From contig JANSXT010000011.1 of NCBI GenBank assembly GCA_024742765.1, positions 1 through 64,000 of the forward strand: 64,000 bases of DNA, given 5' to 3'. Each line of letters opens with the position of its first letter. Position 1 is the first letter of the stretch. The notes beneath the pieces are model-generated. The model did not search any database. It saw only the letters and a program-made list of their open reading frames with translations, and was not told where the DNA came from. This stretch comes from Phyllobacteriaceae bacterium (lineage in GTDB: Bacteria; Pseudomonadota; Alphaproteobacteria; Rhizobiales; Rhizobiaceae). Below are positions 26,243 to 34,129 of this stretch, in pieces. A program made the translations under genes and the position numbers.

Positions 26243-27367
26243 ATGGGTCCGTTTCCGCACGACGCGCCGCGAGCCGAAATCACAGAAAAGAACCCCGCCG
26301 GCACGGACGGGTTCGAATTTGTCGAGTTCGCCCATCCCGATCCGGCCGAACTCGAACGGCTGTTCGCCAAGATGGGCTATCAGCCCGTCGCCCGGCACCG
26401 TTCCAAGGCGATCACCGTCTGGCGGCAGGGCGATGTGAACTATATCGTCAATGCCGAGCCGGGCAGCCACGCCATGCGCTTTGTCGGTGAACACGGCCCA
26501 TGCGCGCCGTCCATGGCCTGGCGCGTCGTCGATGCCGACCATGCCTTCGCGCACGCGGTCAATCTGGGCGCCGAACCCTATACGGGCGACGGCAAGGTGC
26601 TCGATGTGCCGGCCATTGTCGGCATTGGTGGCTCGCTGATCTATTTCATCGATTGCTATGGCGAGAAGGGCTCGGCCTATGACGCCGAGTTCGAATGGAT
26701 CGGCAAGCGTGATCCCAAGCCCGAAGGGTTCGGCTTCTATTACCTCGACCACCTGACCCACAATGTCTATCGCGGCAATATGGACAAGTGGTGGGCCTTC
26801 TATCGGGACCTGTTCGGCTTCACGCAGATCCATTTCTTCGACATCGAGGGCAAGCTGACCGGCCTTGTCAGCCGTGCGATCACATCGCCCTGCGGCAAGA
26901 TTCGCATCCCGCTCAATGAAGGCACCGACGACAAGAGCCAGATCGAAAGCTATCTGCGCAAATATAAGGGCGAGGGTATCCAGCACATCGCCGTCGGCAC
27001 CGACGCCATCTATGACGCCACCGACCGGCTGGCCGCCAACGGCCTTGAGTTCATGCCCGGCCCGCCAGCGACCTATTATGCGATGTCGCAGAGCCGCGTG
27101 AACGGTCATGACGAGCCAGTTGATCGCATGAAGAAGCACGGTATCCTGATCGATGGCGAGGGCGTGTTTGACGACGCCAATGGCGACCGGATGACCAAGA
27201 TCCTGCTGCAGATCTTCTCCAAGACCGTCATCGGCCCCATCTTCTTCGAATTCATCCAGCGCAAGGGTGATGAAGGCTTCGGCGAGGGCAATTTCCGCGC
27301 TCTGTTTGAATCCATCGAAGCCGAACAGATCGCCACCGGCGAACTGGCTGTCGAAGCGGCGGAGTGA
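26243..27367 (+). CDS. hpd: 4-hydroxyphenylpyruvate dioxygenase
   Basis: The 374-residue product converts 4-hydroxyphenylpyruvate to homogentisate in tyrosine breakdown (cytoplasmic, Fe(II)-dependent). The three iron ligands are visible: His173 in YLDHLTHNVY, His248 in IQHIAVGTD, and Glu336 in IFFEFIQRKG. The vicinal-oxygen-chelate fold repeats are present and the length is normal for bacterial HPD. The ATG at 26243 follows GGGAGAATTGCC; upstream in-frame sequence has no similarity. The homogentisate genes are not in the window. Likely regulated by the divergent Lrp-type gene. Confidence 0.97.
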   Translation: MGPFPHDAPRAEITEKNPAGTDGFEFVEFAHPDPAELERLFAKMGYQPVARHRSKAITVWRQGDVNYIVNAEPGSHAMRFVGEHGPCAPSMAWRVVDADHAFAHAVNLGAEPYTGDGKVLDVPAIVGIGGSLIYFIDCYGEKGSAYDAEFEWIGKRDPKPEGFGFYYLDHLTHNVYRGNMDKWWAFYRDLFGFTQIHFFDIEGKLTGLVSRAITSPCGKIRIPLNEGTDDKSQIESYLRKYKGEGIQHIAVGTDAIYDATDRLAANGLEFMPGPPATYYAMSQSRVNGHDEPVDRMKKHGILIDGEGVFDDANGDRMTKILLQIFSKTVIGPIFFEFIQRKGDEGFGEGNFRALFESIEAEQIATGELAVEAAE

Positions 27368-27377
27368 CGTAAGCGCG

Positions 27378-27474
27378 CCCTCATCCTGAGGTGCGAGCAT
27401 CCCATCCCCGCCCCTTCGAGGCTCGCTTCGCTCGCACCTCAGGATGAGGGGATGGGATGGCGAGCCTCGAAGGG
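27378..27474. repeat. Compound palindromic element with three interlocked inverted repeats
   Basis: Between hpd and the convergent ABC ATPase gene. Arm A is 27378-27398 (CCCTCATCCTGAGGTGCGAG plus C) and is perfectly inverted at 27430-27450. Arm B (ATCCCATCCCC, 27399-27409) is inverted at 27448-27458. Arm C (CCCTTCGAGGCTCGC, 27412-27426) is inverted at 27460-27474. The order is A-B-C-A'-B'-C'. Such CCTCATCCTGAGG palindromes are dispersed in many Rhizobiales genomes. It may also act as a transcription barrier between convergent genes, but lacks a T tract. Confidence 0.88.
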
Positions 27475-27490
27475 CGAGGGCGCGACTCGC

Positions 27491-28543
27491 TCACACCGCC
27501 AGATCGTCCCGGTCGAAAAAGTGCAGATGGGCCGGGTTGAACGAAAGCCCAACCGTCTCGCCGCGCAGATCGTTGCCGGCGCCCGAAAGCCGCACCGTGA
27601 TCTGGCCGATCTCGCCGCAATCGACATAAAGATAGGTGTCCGCGCCCAGATATTCGGTCACCTCTACCCGGCCGGTCGCAGCGCCCTTGCCCGGCGTTGT
27701 GACGGTGATGTGCTCGGGCCGGATGCCGAGCTTGACCGCCGAGGCGCCGTCGGGCCGGTCGAACGGGCCGGCGCCGTGTCCGGGCAGTTGGTACTGGCCG
27801 CCGCCGGTCGTGCATTCCATGATGTTCATCTTCGGTGAGCCGATAAACTGGGCGACGAACAGATTGTCCGGCTTCTCGTAAAGGTCGCGCGGCGTGCCCA
27901 CCTGCTTGATCACGCCGAAATCGAGAACCACGATCTTGTCGGCCAGCGTCATCGCCTCGACCTGGTCATGCGTCACATAGATCATCGTCGTGCCGAGCGT
28001 CTCGTGCAGCTTGGCGATCTCGAAGCGCATCTCGACGCGCAGCGCGGCATCGAGGTTCGACAGGGGTTCATCGAAAAGAAAGCCCGCCGGCTCCCGGGTG
28101 ATGGCCCGGCCGATGGCGACGCGCTGCCGCTGGCCGCCCGACAGCGCCTTGGGTTTGCGCTCAAGATAGTCTTCGAGCTTGAGGATGCGCGCCGCCTCGG
28201 CGACCTTCTTGTCGATTTCGTCGCGCGGCGCGCCGGCGGTCTTCAGCCCGAAACCCATATTCTCGCGCACCGACATGTGCGGATAAAGCGCATAGGACTG
28301 GAACACCATGGACAGCCTGCGCTCGGACGGCAGCTTCGACGTCACATCGGCGCCATCGATCAGGATCGTGCCGCGCGAAGTCTCCTCAAGCCCGGAAATC
28401 AGCCGCAGAAGCGTCGACTTTCCGCAGCCGGACGGGCCTACGAAGATCACGAACTCGCCATCGGCGATGTCGAGGTCGACGCCCTTGATGACCTGAAGGT
28501 CGCCGAACCATTTTTTCACCTTTTGCAGCGTGATCGAACCCAT
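27491..28543 (-). CDS. Sugar ABC transporter ATP-binding protein (MalK/UgpC/AglK type)
   Basis: The 350-residue product has Walker [10 protein letters not shown] (36-44), signature [15 protein letters not shown] (about 134-148), Walker [15 protein letters not shown], the H-loop in [14 protein letters not shown], and a C-terminal regulatory TOBE domain as in MalK. It energises the two permeases encoded upstream in the same operon. The ATG at 28543 has AGGAG 7 bases upstream; the adjacent ATG at 28546 is an equal alternative. It is the last gene of the operon, 10 bases after the hydrolase. Confidence 0.95.
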   Translation of the reverse strand: MGSITLQKVKKWFGDLQVIKGVDLDIADGEFVIFVGPSGCGKSTLLRLISGLEETSRGTILIDGADVTSKLPSERRLSMVFQSYALYPHMSVRENMGFGLKTAGAPRDEIDKKVAEAARILKLEDYLERKPKALSGGQRQRVAIGRAITREPAGFLFDEPLSNLDAALRVEMRFEIAKLHETLGTTMIYVTHDQVEAMTLADKIVVLDFGVIKQVGTPRDLYEKPDNLFVAQFIGSPKMNIMECTTGGGQYQLPGHGAGPFDRPDGASAVKLGIRPEHITVTTPGKGAATGRVEVTEYLGADTYLYVDCGEIGQITVRLSGAGNDLRGETVGLSFNPAHLHFFDRDDLAV

Positions 28544-28553
28544 CATGCGTCTC

Positions 28554-29837
28554 CTATGCGGCCGCAGCCGCGCCGAATTCCTGATCCAGCGCCAGATGGA
28601 TCGCCGCCGTCCAGGTGAAATCCGGCCCGCCCAGCCCGTCGCCGGTAAGCGGGTCGAAATATTCAAAGAAGCCCGACTGGCCGACGAGCGCCTGCGTGTC
28701 GCGCCGGATGCGTGCGGCAAGGTCCGCATGGCCCGCCGCATCGAGCCCGATGGCGATCATCCAATTCATCACCGACCAGACCGGCCCGCGCCAATAGCGC
28801 CGCTGTTCGAAGCCGGGTTGGCGCGGGTCCCAGCTTGGAAAGCCGAACCGGCATTCGCCGAGGATTTGGCGCGCCTGATCGGCCAGTTCAGCCTGTTGCG
28901 CCGGCGTGCCGGCGCCGGCGTAAAAGGCCAGCATCGACGCATTGGTGATCGCATGGACGAGCGTCCCCGAGCGCATCTCGCGCGCGACGAAGCCGCCGGC
29001 CGCATCGCTCCAGAGCGCCTGTGCGCCGTCGGTATCGCGGGCAATCCAGTCACGGATGGTCCGGCGGTCGCGATCACGCTCAAAGCGCTCGGCCAGCCAA
29101 TGAAGGTCCCGGTCCGCGCGCATCAGCGCGAATTGCACGCACGGATCGGCCATGAGGAACGGGCCGTCGCGATGGATGCGTTCATGGTCCCAGCCGCATT
29201 CGCGGCCGAATTTGACGATCGTCAGATAGCGGTCATAGGTCCAGTGCGTCGGCCGTTCGTCGGCATCGACCCAGTCCGTGTCGCGGCGATGATAGTCGCC
29301 CAGATCGTCCGGCACGGTCATCGCCTGCATGCCCGGATCCCAGTCCGGACAATTGTCACGGCCCGATTCCCAGGGGTGGATGATCGAGACGAGGCCGGTC
29401 GCGTCCGGGTCGCGGTAGCGGTGCCACCAGGCGTGCCATGCCATCAGTTTGGGAAACAGCGCATGGGCACGTTTCTCGTCGGCTGGGGCGCCCGTTTCCA
29501 CCAGCCAGCGCGCGATGGTCGCCGCCACCGGCGGCTGCGAGTGGCCGGAGGTCGGCGGTTCGGTGTTCGAACCCCATATGCCCGGGCCGGGGAAATAGCT
29601 GGGATCGTTCTTGCGGAAGATGATGTGCGGCGCCATGCCGTCGGCCCACTGGCCGTCGAAAATCGTCTCGATCTCACGCCAGGCGCGGTCGCGGTCGAAG
29701 GCAGCGAAGCCAAGCGCGGCGAACGCTGAATCCCAGTTCCACTGATAGGGGTAGAGCCCCTTGGTCGGCACCGTATAGCCGCCCCGGTCATTGACGCGCA
29801 GGATGGCGGTGGCCTGTTCGGCAAGGGAGGGCGTCAT
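28554..29837 (-). CDS. GH63/trehalase-like glycoside hydrolase
   Basis: The 427-residue product looks like an (alpha/alpha)6-barrel glycosidase of the GH63/MGH1-like group: early [55 protein letters not shown], and a C-terminal [20 protein letters not shown]. Family members cleave glucosylglycerate, mannosylglycerate or related alpha-glucosides. It has no signal peptide, so it acts in the cytoplasm on the transported sugar. It starts 2 bases after the permease stop. Its place between permease and ATPase genes mirrors aglA in the Sinorhizobium aglEFGAK operon, but aglA is a GH13 enzyme. Confidence 0.82.
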   Translation of the reverse strand: MTPSLAEQATAILRVNDRGGYTVPTKGLYPYQWNWDSAFAALGFAAFDRDRAWREIETIFDGQWADGMAPHIIFRKNDPSYFPGPGIWGSNTEPPTSGHSQPPVAATIARWLVETGAPADEKRAHALFPKLMAWHAWWHRYRDPDATGLVSIIHPWESGRDNCPDWDPGMQAMTVPDDLGDYHRRDTDWVDADERPTHWTYDRYLTIVKFGRECGWDHERIHRDGPFLMADPCVQFALMRADRDLHWLAERFERDRDRRTIRDWIARDTDGAQALWSDAAGGFVAREMRSGTLVHAITNASMLAFYAGAGTPAQQAELADQARQILGECRFGFPSWDPRQPGFEQRRYWRGPVWSVMNWMIAIGLDAAGHADLAARIRRDTQALVGQSGFFEYFDPLTGDGLGGPDFTWTAAIHLALDQEFGAAAAA

Positions 29838-29839
29838 GG

Positions 29840-31069
29840 TCAGCCTTTCACGCTGCCGGCGGTCAGGCCCGAGACGAGGAACCGCTCGAACCACAGGAAC
29901 AGGACCAGCACCGGCACGGTCGCGATCACCGCGCCGGCCATCAGATGCTGGCGCGGCACCTCCGAGGAATCGAGCGAATAGACGCCGCGCGCCAGCGTGA
30001 ACAGGTCGATATTGTCGAGGAACATGAAGGCGAACAGGAACTCGTTCCAGGCGATCATGAAGACGTAGAGCGCCACCGAGGCAAGCGCCGGCAGCGACAG
30101 CGGCAGCGTGATCTTCGAGATCACGCCGGCGCGCGTCAGCCCGTCCATCAGGCCCGCCTCTTCGAGTTCGGACGGAATGCCCCGGAAATAGCCCTGCAGC
30201 ATATAGAGCGCGACGGGAATGGTCGTCGCCGGATAGACGATCAGAAGGCCGGTCAGAGTGTTGCGAAGGCCGAGCTGCGAGAACACCGCATAGAGCGGTA
30301 TCACCAGCACGATCGCCGGTACCATGTAGATCATCAGGATCGAGCGGGAGAGGAAGGCCTGTCCGGGAAAGCGCAGCCGCGCCACCGCATAGGCGCCGGG
30401 CACGGCGAAGGCCAGCGTGATGATCACCGTGCCGACGGCGACGAAGGCGGTGTTCATCAGGAAGGTGCCGAAATTGTAGACTGTGAAGAGTTCGATATAG
30501 GAGCGGAACAGCCCGGCAAAGCCCTGACCGAGATCGAGTGAGAAATCGAGCGGATTGGCAATCAGTTGCGCCTGGTTCTTAAGGCTCGTCATCACCATGA
30601 CGTAAAAGGGCAGGGCGACCAGCACCGTGAAGAAGACCAGCCCCAGCCCCTTGGCAAGGCGGATCACGATCACCTCGAACTGGTAGCGCGTCAGCCGGTC
30701 CGATGGCTGGCCCTGAACGCTGGAATGGACACCGAGCCAGGTCAGGCCGACAAAGGCGGCGAACGCGGCCAGTTGCGCCAGCGATGCGGTGCCCAGCGGC
30801 AGGCCGAGCGGTGCGCCGAAGGTGAAGACGACCAGCACGATCCCGACGGTGGCGATGGCGGCGATCGTCAGACCCGGCGTCCGCGCCTCGGGGCGAAAGG
30901 CCATGATCAGCGCGCCGCAGGCGGCGCCCGCCAGCATCGCCGCGCCGACCGGCGGCGCGGTGATCGCCCCCGAAACCAGCATGAAGGTGACCGCGATGAC
31001 GATCATCCAGACAAGGCCCCAGATGGCGCCCGCCACAAGTCCCGTCAGCGTGCCGAGCCCCGGTGCCAT
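29840..31069 (-). CDS. Sugar ABC transporter permease, MalG/AglG type, with N-terminal membrane extension
   Basis: A 409-residue protein. The C-terminal 280 or so residues are a standard MalG-type permease with the EAA loop EEAGLMDGLTRAGVISKITL. Before it are about 110 extra residues with roughly four hydrophobic segments (VAGAIWGLVWMIVIAVTFML; TIAAIATVGIVLVVFTFG and others), not part of the usual MalG fold. The start ATG overlaps the MalF-type stop by one base (TGATG). Confidence 0.92.
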   Translation of the reverse strand: MAPGLGTLTGLVAGAIWGLVWMIVIAVTFMLVSGAITAPPVGAAMLAGAACGALIMAFRPEARTPGLTIAAIATVGIVLVVFTFGAPLGLPLGTASLAQLAAFAAFVGLTWLGVHSSVQGQPSDRLTRYQFEVIVIRLAKGLGLVFFTVLVALPFYVMVMTSLKNQAQLIANPLDFSLDLGQGFAGLFRSYIELFTVYNFGTFLMNTAFVAVGTVIITLAFAVPGAYAVARLRFPGQAFLSRSILMIYMVPAIVLVIPLYAVFSQLGLRNTLTGLLIVYPATTIPVALYMLQGYFRGIPSELEEAGLMDGLTRAGVISKITLPLSLPALASVALYVFMIAWNEFLFAFMFLDNIDLFTLARGVYSLDSSEVPRQHLMAGAVIATVPVLVLFLWFERFLVSGLTAGSVKG

Positions 31070-32397
31070 CAGCCCTCATCCTGAGGTGAGTATTTGAAGA
31101 TGATCAGCGAGAAGCACAAAAGGACGAGAAAGACGACGACCGCCACCGCCGCGCCGGCGCCAAGGTTGGAGACCGCAAACGCCTGCTCATAGACGTTGAC
31201 GGTCATGGTGCGCGTGCCCGCCGCGCCGCCTGTCAGAAGGAAGATGTCGTCGAAATTGTTGAACGTCCAGATGAAGCGCAACAGGAACAGGATCGCCAGA
31301 ATGCCGACAAGCTGCGGCAGCGAGATGTACCAGAATTGTTGCAGCGGCGTTGCCCCGTCGATCTCGGCCGCCTCATACATGTCCGACGAGATCGACTGCA
31401 TACGCGCCAGGATGAACAGGAAGGCCAGCGGGAAGCTGCGCCAGGCTTCGATCGCGATCACTGCCGACAGTGCCACGGGGAAGTTGATCGTCAGGCCGAA
31501 GAAATCGAGCGGCACGGCGCGCTGGCCAAGGAAATTGATCGGCTCGTTGAGCACGCCCATCTGCCGCAGGATTGCGTTCAGCGTGCCGGAAAAGGGATCC
31601 AGCAGCAGCACCCAGGTGAAGGCGACGGCGATCACCGGCGCCACATAAGGAAAGAGGAACAGGCCGCGCAGCACCGTGCGGCCGCGAAAGGCCGTGTTGA
31701 GCATCTGCGCGGCGAAAAGGCCCAGCACCAGCGCGCCGAGCGTGGCGAAGATCGTGTAGTAGATCGTCACGCGCAGGACCTGCCAGAACTCGGAGGCGGA
31801 AAACACTTTGGTGAAGTTCTCGAATGTGAATTCGAGGCTGGTCAGCACATTGTCCGATGTGGCACGGCTCGTTGCCTCGCTGTCGCGTGGCCGGACCGGA
31901 TCGTCGATATAGGCCTGCGTGGCCGTCACCTCGATGCGGATGCGGTCGCGAAAGCGCGGTTCCACTTCGCCGAATGCGCAATCGAGGCGCCGCCCGTCCA
32001 GCGTGCATCGCGGATCGAGATCGCCGGCGAGTTCGAGGCCCTCAGGTAGGGTATCGGCAAAGCCGGCATCGCGCAGCGGCGCATCCTGTGACGAGTTGCG
32101 GACGCGATATTCGATCGTCGCCACATCGCCCGGAGCGTCGAGATTGCCGCGCAGCCGCTCATTGACGAACAGGCTGGCGGGTCTGAGATCGCCCAGACCC
32201 ACCGGCTTGAAGGAGATCCAGAAATTGGCCAGCAGCGGCAGCAGAACCACCGCCATGACGATGGCGAAGGTCGGCAGCAGCATCGAATAGGCAAGGTTCC
32301 GCTCGCGCCGGGCGAGGGGGCCAAGCGTCTTGGGCGGCGCCGTCGCGGAGGACTGCGCTGCGGTCGTGACCGGATCGGCGTGGTCGGTGGTCGCCAT
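31069..32397 (-). CDS. Sugar ABC transporter permease, MalF/AglF type, with inserted periplasmic domain
   Basis: A 442-residue inner-membrane permease: TM1 near 34-55, and a C-terminal permease core with the EAA loop YEAAEIDGATPLQQFWYISL. Between TM1 and TM2 lies an extra domain of about 100 residues (about 75-170: VATIEYRVRNSSQ; FADTLPEGLELAGDL; RFRDRIRIEVTATQ). It has the look of a DUF11/Ig-like beta sandwich and contains two Cys (RCTLDGRRLDCAFG). E. coli MalF also has a folded periplasmic loop that contacts the binding protein. The final residues derive from a palindromic repeat. It follows the binding-protein gene by 54 bases. Confidence 0.92.
   Translation of the reverse strand: MATTDHADPVTTAAQSSATAPPKTLGPLARRERNLAYSMLLPTFAIVMAVVLLPLLANFWISFKPVGLGDLRPASLFVNERLRGNLDAPGDVATIEYRVRNSSQDAPLRDAGFADTLPEGLELAGDLDPRCTLDGRRLDCAFGEVEPRFRDRIRIEVTATQAYIDDPVRPRDSEATSRATSDNVLTSLEFTFENFTKVFSASEFWQVLRVTIYYTIFATLGALVLGLFAAQMLNTAFRGRTVLRGLFLFPYVAPVIAVAFTWVLLLDPFSGTLNAILRQMGVLNEPINFLGQRAVPLDFFGLTINFPVALSAVIAIEAWRSFPLAFLFILARMQSISSDMYEAAEIDGATPLQQFWYISLPQLVGILAILFLLRFIWTFNNFDDIFLLTGGAAGTRTMTVNVYEQAFAVSNLGAGAAVAVVVFLVLLCFSLIIFKYSPQDEG
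31073..31088. repeat. Solo copy of the arm of the 27.4-kb palindromic element, inside a permease 3' end
   Basis: The 16 bases CCCTCATCCTGAGGTG are identical to the first 16 bases of arm A at 27378. Here they lie on the complementary side of the last codons of the MalF-type permease (encoding ...PQDEG) and end 2 bases from its stop. Confidence 0.7.
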
Positions 32398-32451
32398 GAG
32401 CGGTTGCCGCGAACGGCCGGGCGGACAGAAATCCGCCCGGCGTGAACGCGC

Positions 32452-33795
32452 TTACTCGATGGCGCCCAGTTCTTCGTTCATCTGCGCGACGGCCGCCGCG
32501 CCGTCGAGCTCGCCGTCGATATATTGGCGCACGATGCGGTTGATGACCTGGCTGTTGATCATCTTGGAGGCGAGCGAGAGCTGTCCCTCGGTCACGCCCC
32601 AGCGTGCCGCGGTCTCAAGTCCGCCGGTGATCCGCGCCACGGTCTCGGCCGGATAGACGTCCGACAGCGGCGCCTTGCGGTCGACGCCGACGGGCAGTTG
32701 CGCCCAGCCATCGACGAACTTGTTCGGCTCGTCCGCCGTGCCGGTGCGCACCGGGAACTTGCCTTCCGGGGCGATCGACAGCGTGTCGAGATAGCCCTGA
32801 TCCATCGAGAACTTGACGAACTCGGCCGCGACATCGGTGTTGGCGTCCGCCGTCACGCCGAAATAGCGCACATCGGCCCAGGCCGCGCCATCCGGGTTGG
32901 ATGGACCCGAGAAGGTCGTCACCACATCGGTTTTCGAAGCCAGTTCCGTCGAGGTCGGATCGTCATTGATGGTCGGCGGCGCTGAATCGCGCAGGCCCGC
33001 CAACTCGTCCAGAATGAAGGGCGACCAGATGATCATCGCCGCATTGCCGGAGAAATAGAGTTCACGCGATTGCTGCCAGAACAGTTCGCCCGGCGGCGAG
33101 GCTTCGGCGAGCGCCTTGTAGAAATCGAGCACCTCCATCGTCGCAGCCTCGTCGAGCGGGGCGAAGCCGTCCGCGCCGACCGGCGAGACGCCGTTGGCCA
33201 AGAACACATGTTCGAGAACCTGGCTCATGAAGTTCTCGTCGACCTTGGTGGCCGCAACGAAGCCATACATGTCCGGCGGGTTGTGCAGCGCCTCGATGGC
33301 TGCCGTGATGTCGGCATAGGAGTCCGGCGCTTCAAGGCCCGCTTCGTCGAACAAATCCTTGCGGTAGACAATCATCTGCGTCCAGCCGTCGACCGGCACG
33401 GCGGCCGTCAACCCATCGAACTGAGCCATGGCGACCGCACCGGCCTGGAACGTGTCGGCGCCCAGCTCCTCGACGATCTCGTCATTGGTCTCGACGTCCA
33501 GAATGCCCGCTTCGGCCCAGGGCAGAACATATTGCAGCGTGTGATAGATCACGTCGGGCAAGTCGTTGGCGGCAAAGGCCGCCGTGGCGCGTGTGCCCAA
33601 CTCGGTTTCCGGAACCGGGATCACGTCAACTTCATGACCGGTTCTTTCTGAAAAGTCGGCCGCCATTTGCTGCTGCACGGCCAGTCTTTCGGGCTGATCT
33701 TCGGTGGTCCAGAACCGGATCGTATCGGCACTTGCCATCGCGGTCATCGAGACCGTGACGAGAAGGGCTCCGGTCAGTGTCGTCAGGCTTCTCAT
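32452..33795 (-). CDS. Sugar ABC transporter substrate-binding protein (MalE/AglE type)
   Basis: The 447-residue product has a signal peptide (about 1-25, ending AMASA) and an extracellular-solute-binding family 1 body (TIRFWTTEDQPERLAVQQQM; TAAVPVDGWTQMIVYRKDLF; GNAAMIIWSPFILDEL). It delivers the sugar to the two permeases downstream. GGGAGGTAAGCGA precedes the chosen ATG at 33795; upstream in-frame sequence has no support. First gene of the five-gene operon. The substrate is likely an alpha-glucoside or glucosyl-glycerol/glycerate type compound, inferred from the operon. Confidence 0.93.
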   Translation of the reverse strand: MRSLTTLTGALLVTVSMTAMASADTIRFWTTEDQPERLAVQQQMAADFSERTGHEVDVIPVPETELGTRATAAFAANDLPDVIYHTLQYVLPWAEAGILDVETNDEIVEELGADTFQAGAVAMAQFDGLTAAVPVDGWTQMIVYRKDLFDEAGLEAPDSYADITAAIEALHNPPDMYGFVAATKVDENFMSQVLEHVFLANGVSPVGADGFAPLDEAATMEVLDFYKALAEASPPGELFWQQSRELYFSGNAAMIIWSPFILDELAGLRDSAPPTINDDPTSTELASKTDVVTTFSGPSNPDGAAWADVRYFGVTADANTDVAAEFVKFSMDQGYLDTLSIAPEGKFPVRTGTADEPNKFVDGWAQLPVGVDRKAPLSDVYPAETVARITGGLETAARWGVTEGQLSLASKMINSQVINRIVRQYIDGELDGAAAVAQMNEELGAIE

Positions 33796-34129
33796 TCGCT
33801 TACCTCCCAGTGCGAAAGGCCCGTTCGTCAGCGCGGCAAACAGCTCCGCTGCGCTGTCATCCGGGCAGGACAACTCAATTCATGATTGTGCTGGGAGCGG
33901 GCGCCTGTCGACCGAGCGGCCCGACATGGCCGGCAAAGGCATTGCGCCATCTTTTCATCCTCCCAGATGAACATTTTCTATACTTAAAGCGCTTTGGAAA
34001 TCAAGGTTCGATGGCTCTGACAACCTTGAATCGGACGGAGAATACCGACGGTGATCCTTGCCATGCAGCGCTTTGCAGGCGCCGTGAGCCGTGACACAGT
34101 GGCCATGGATCATGAAGAAGAGGCCGCCC
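33796..34129. other. Noncoding divergent spacer between the sugar ABC operon and adenine deaminase
   Basis: About 330 bases with no supported ORF. It should contain the promoters for both directions. The only clear element is the palindrome at 33986-33995, annotated separately. Confidence 0.6.
33986..33995. promoter_or_regulatory. Putative LacI-family operator
   Basis: Perfect palindrome AAAGCGCTTT, which has the central CG and flanking AA/TT typical of LacI/GalR-family operators. It lies about 190 bases upstream of the sugar-binding protein gene. No LacI-type gene is in the window, so the regulator would act in trans. Confidence 0.5.

Noticed and set aside
27378-27474. CRISPR array or transposon end
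   Set aside because: Repeats are inverted and interlocked, not regularly spaced direct repeats, and there is no transposase gene or target duplication visible.
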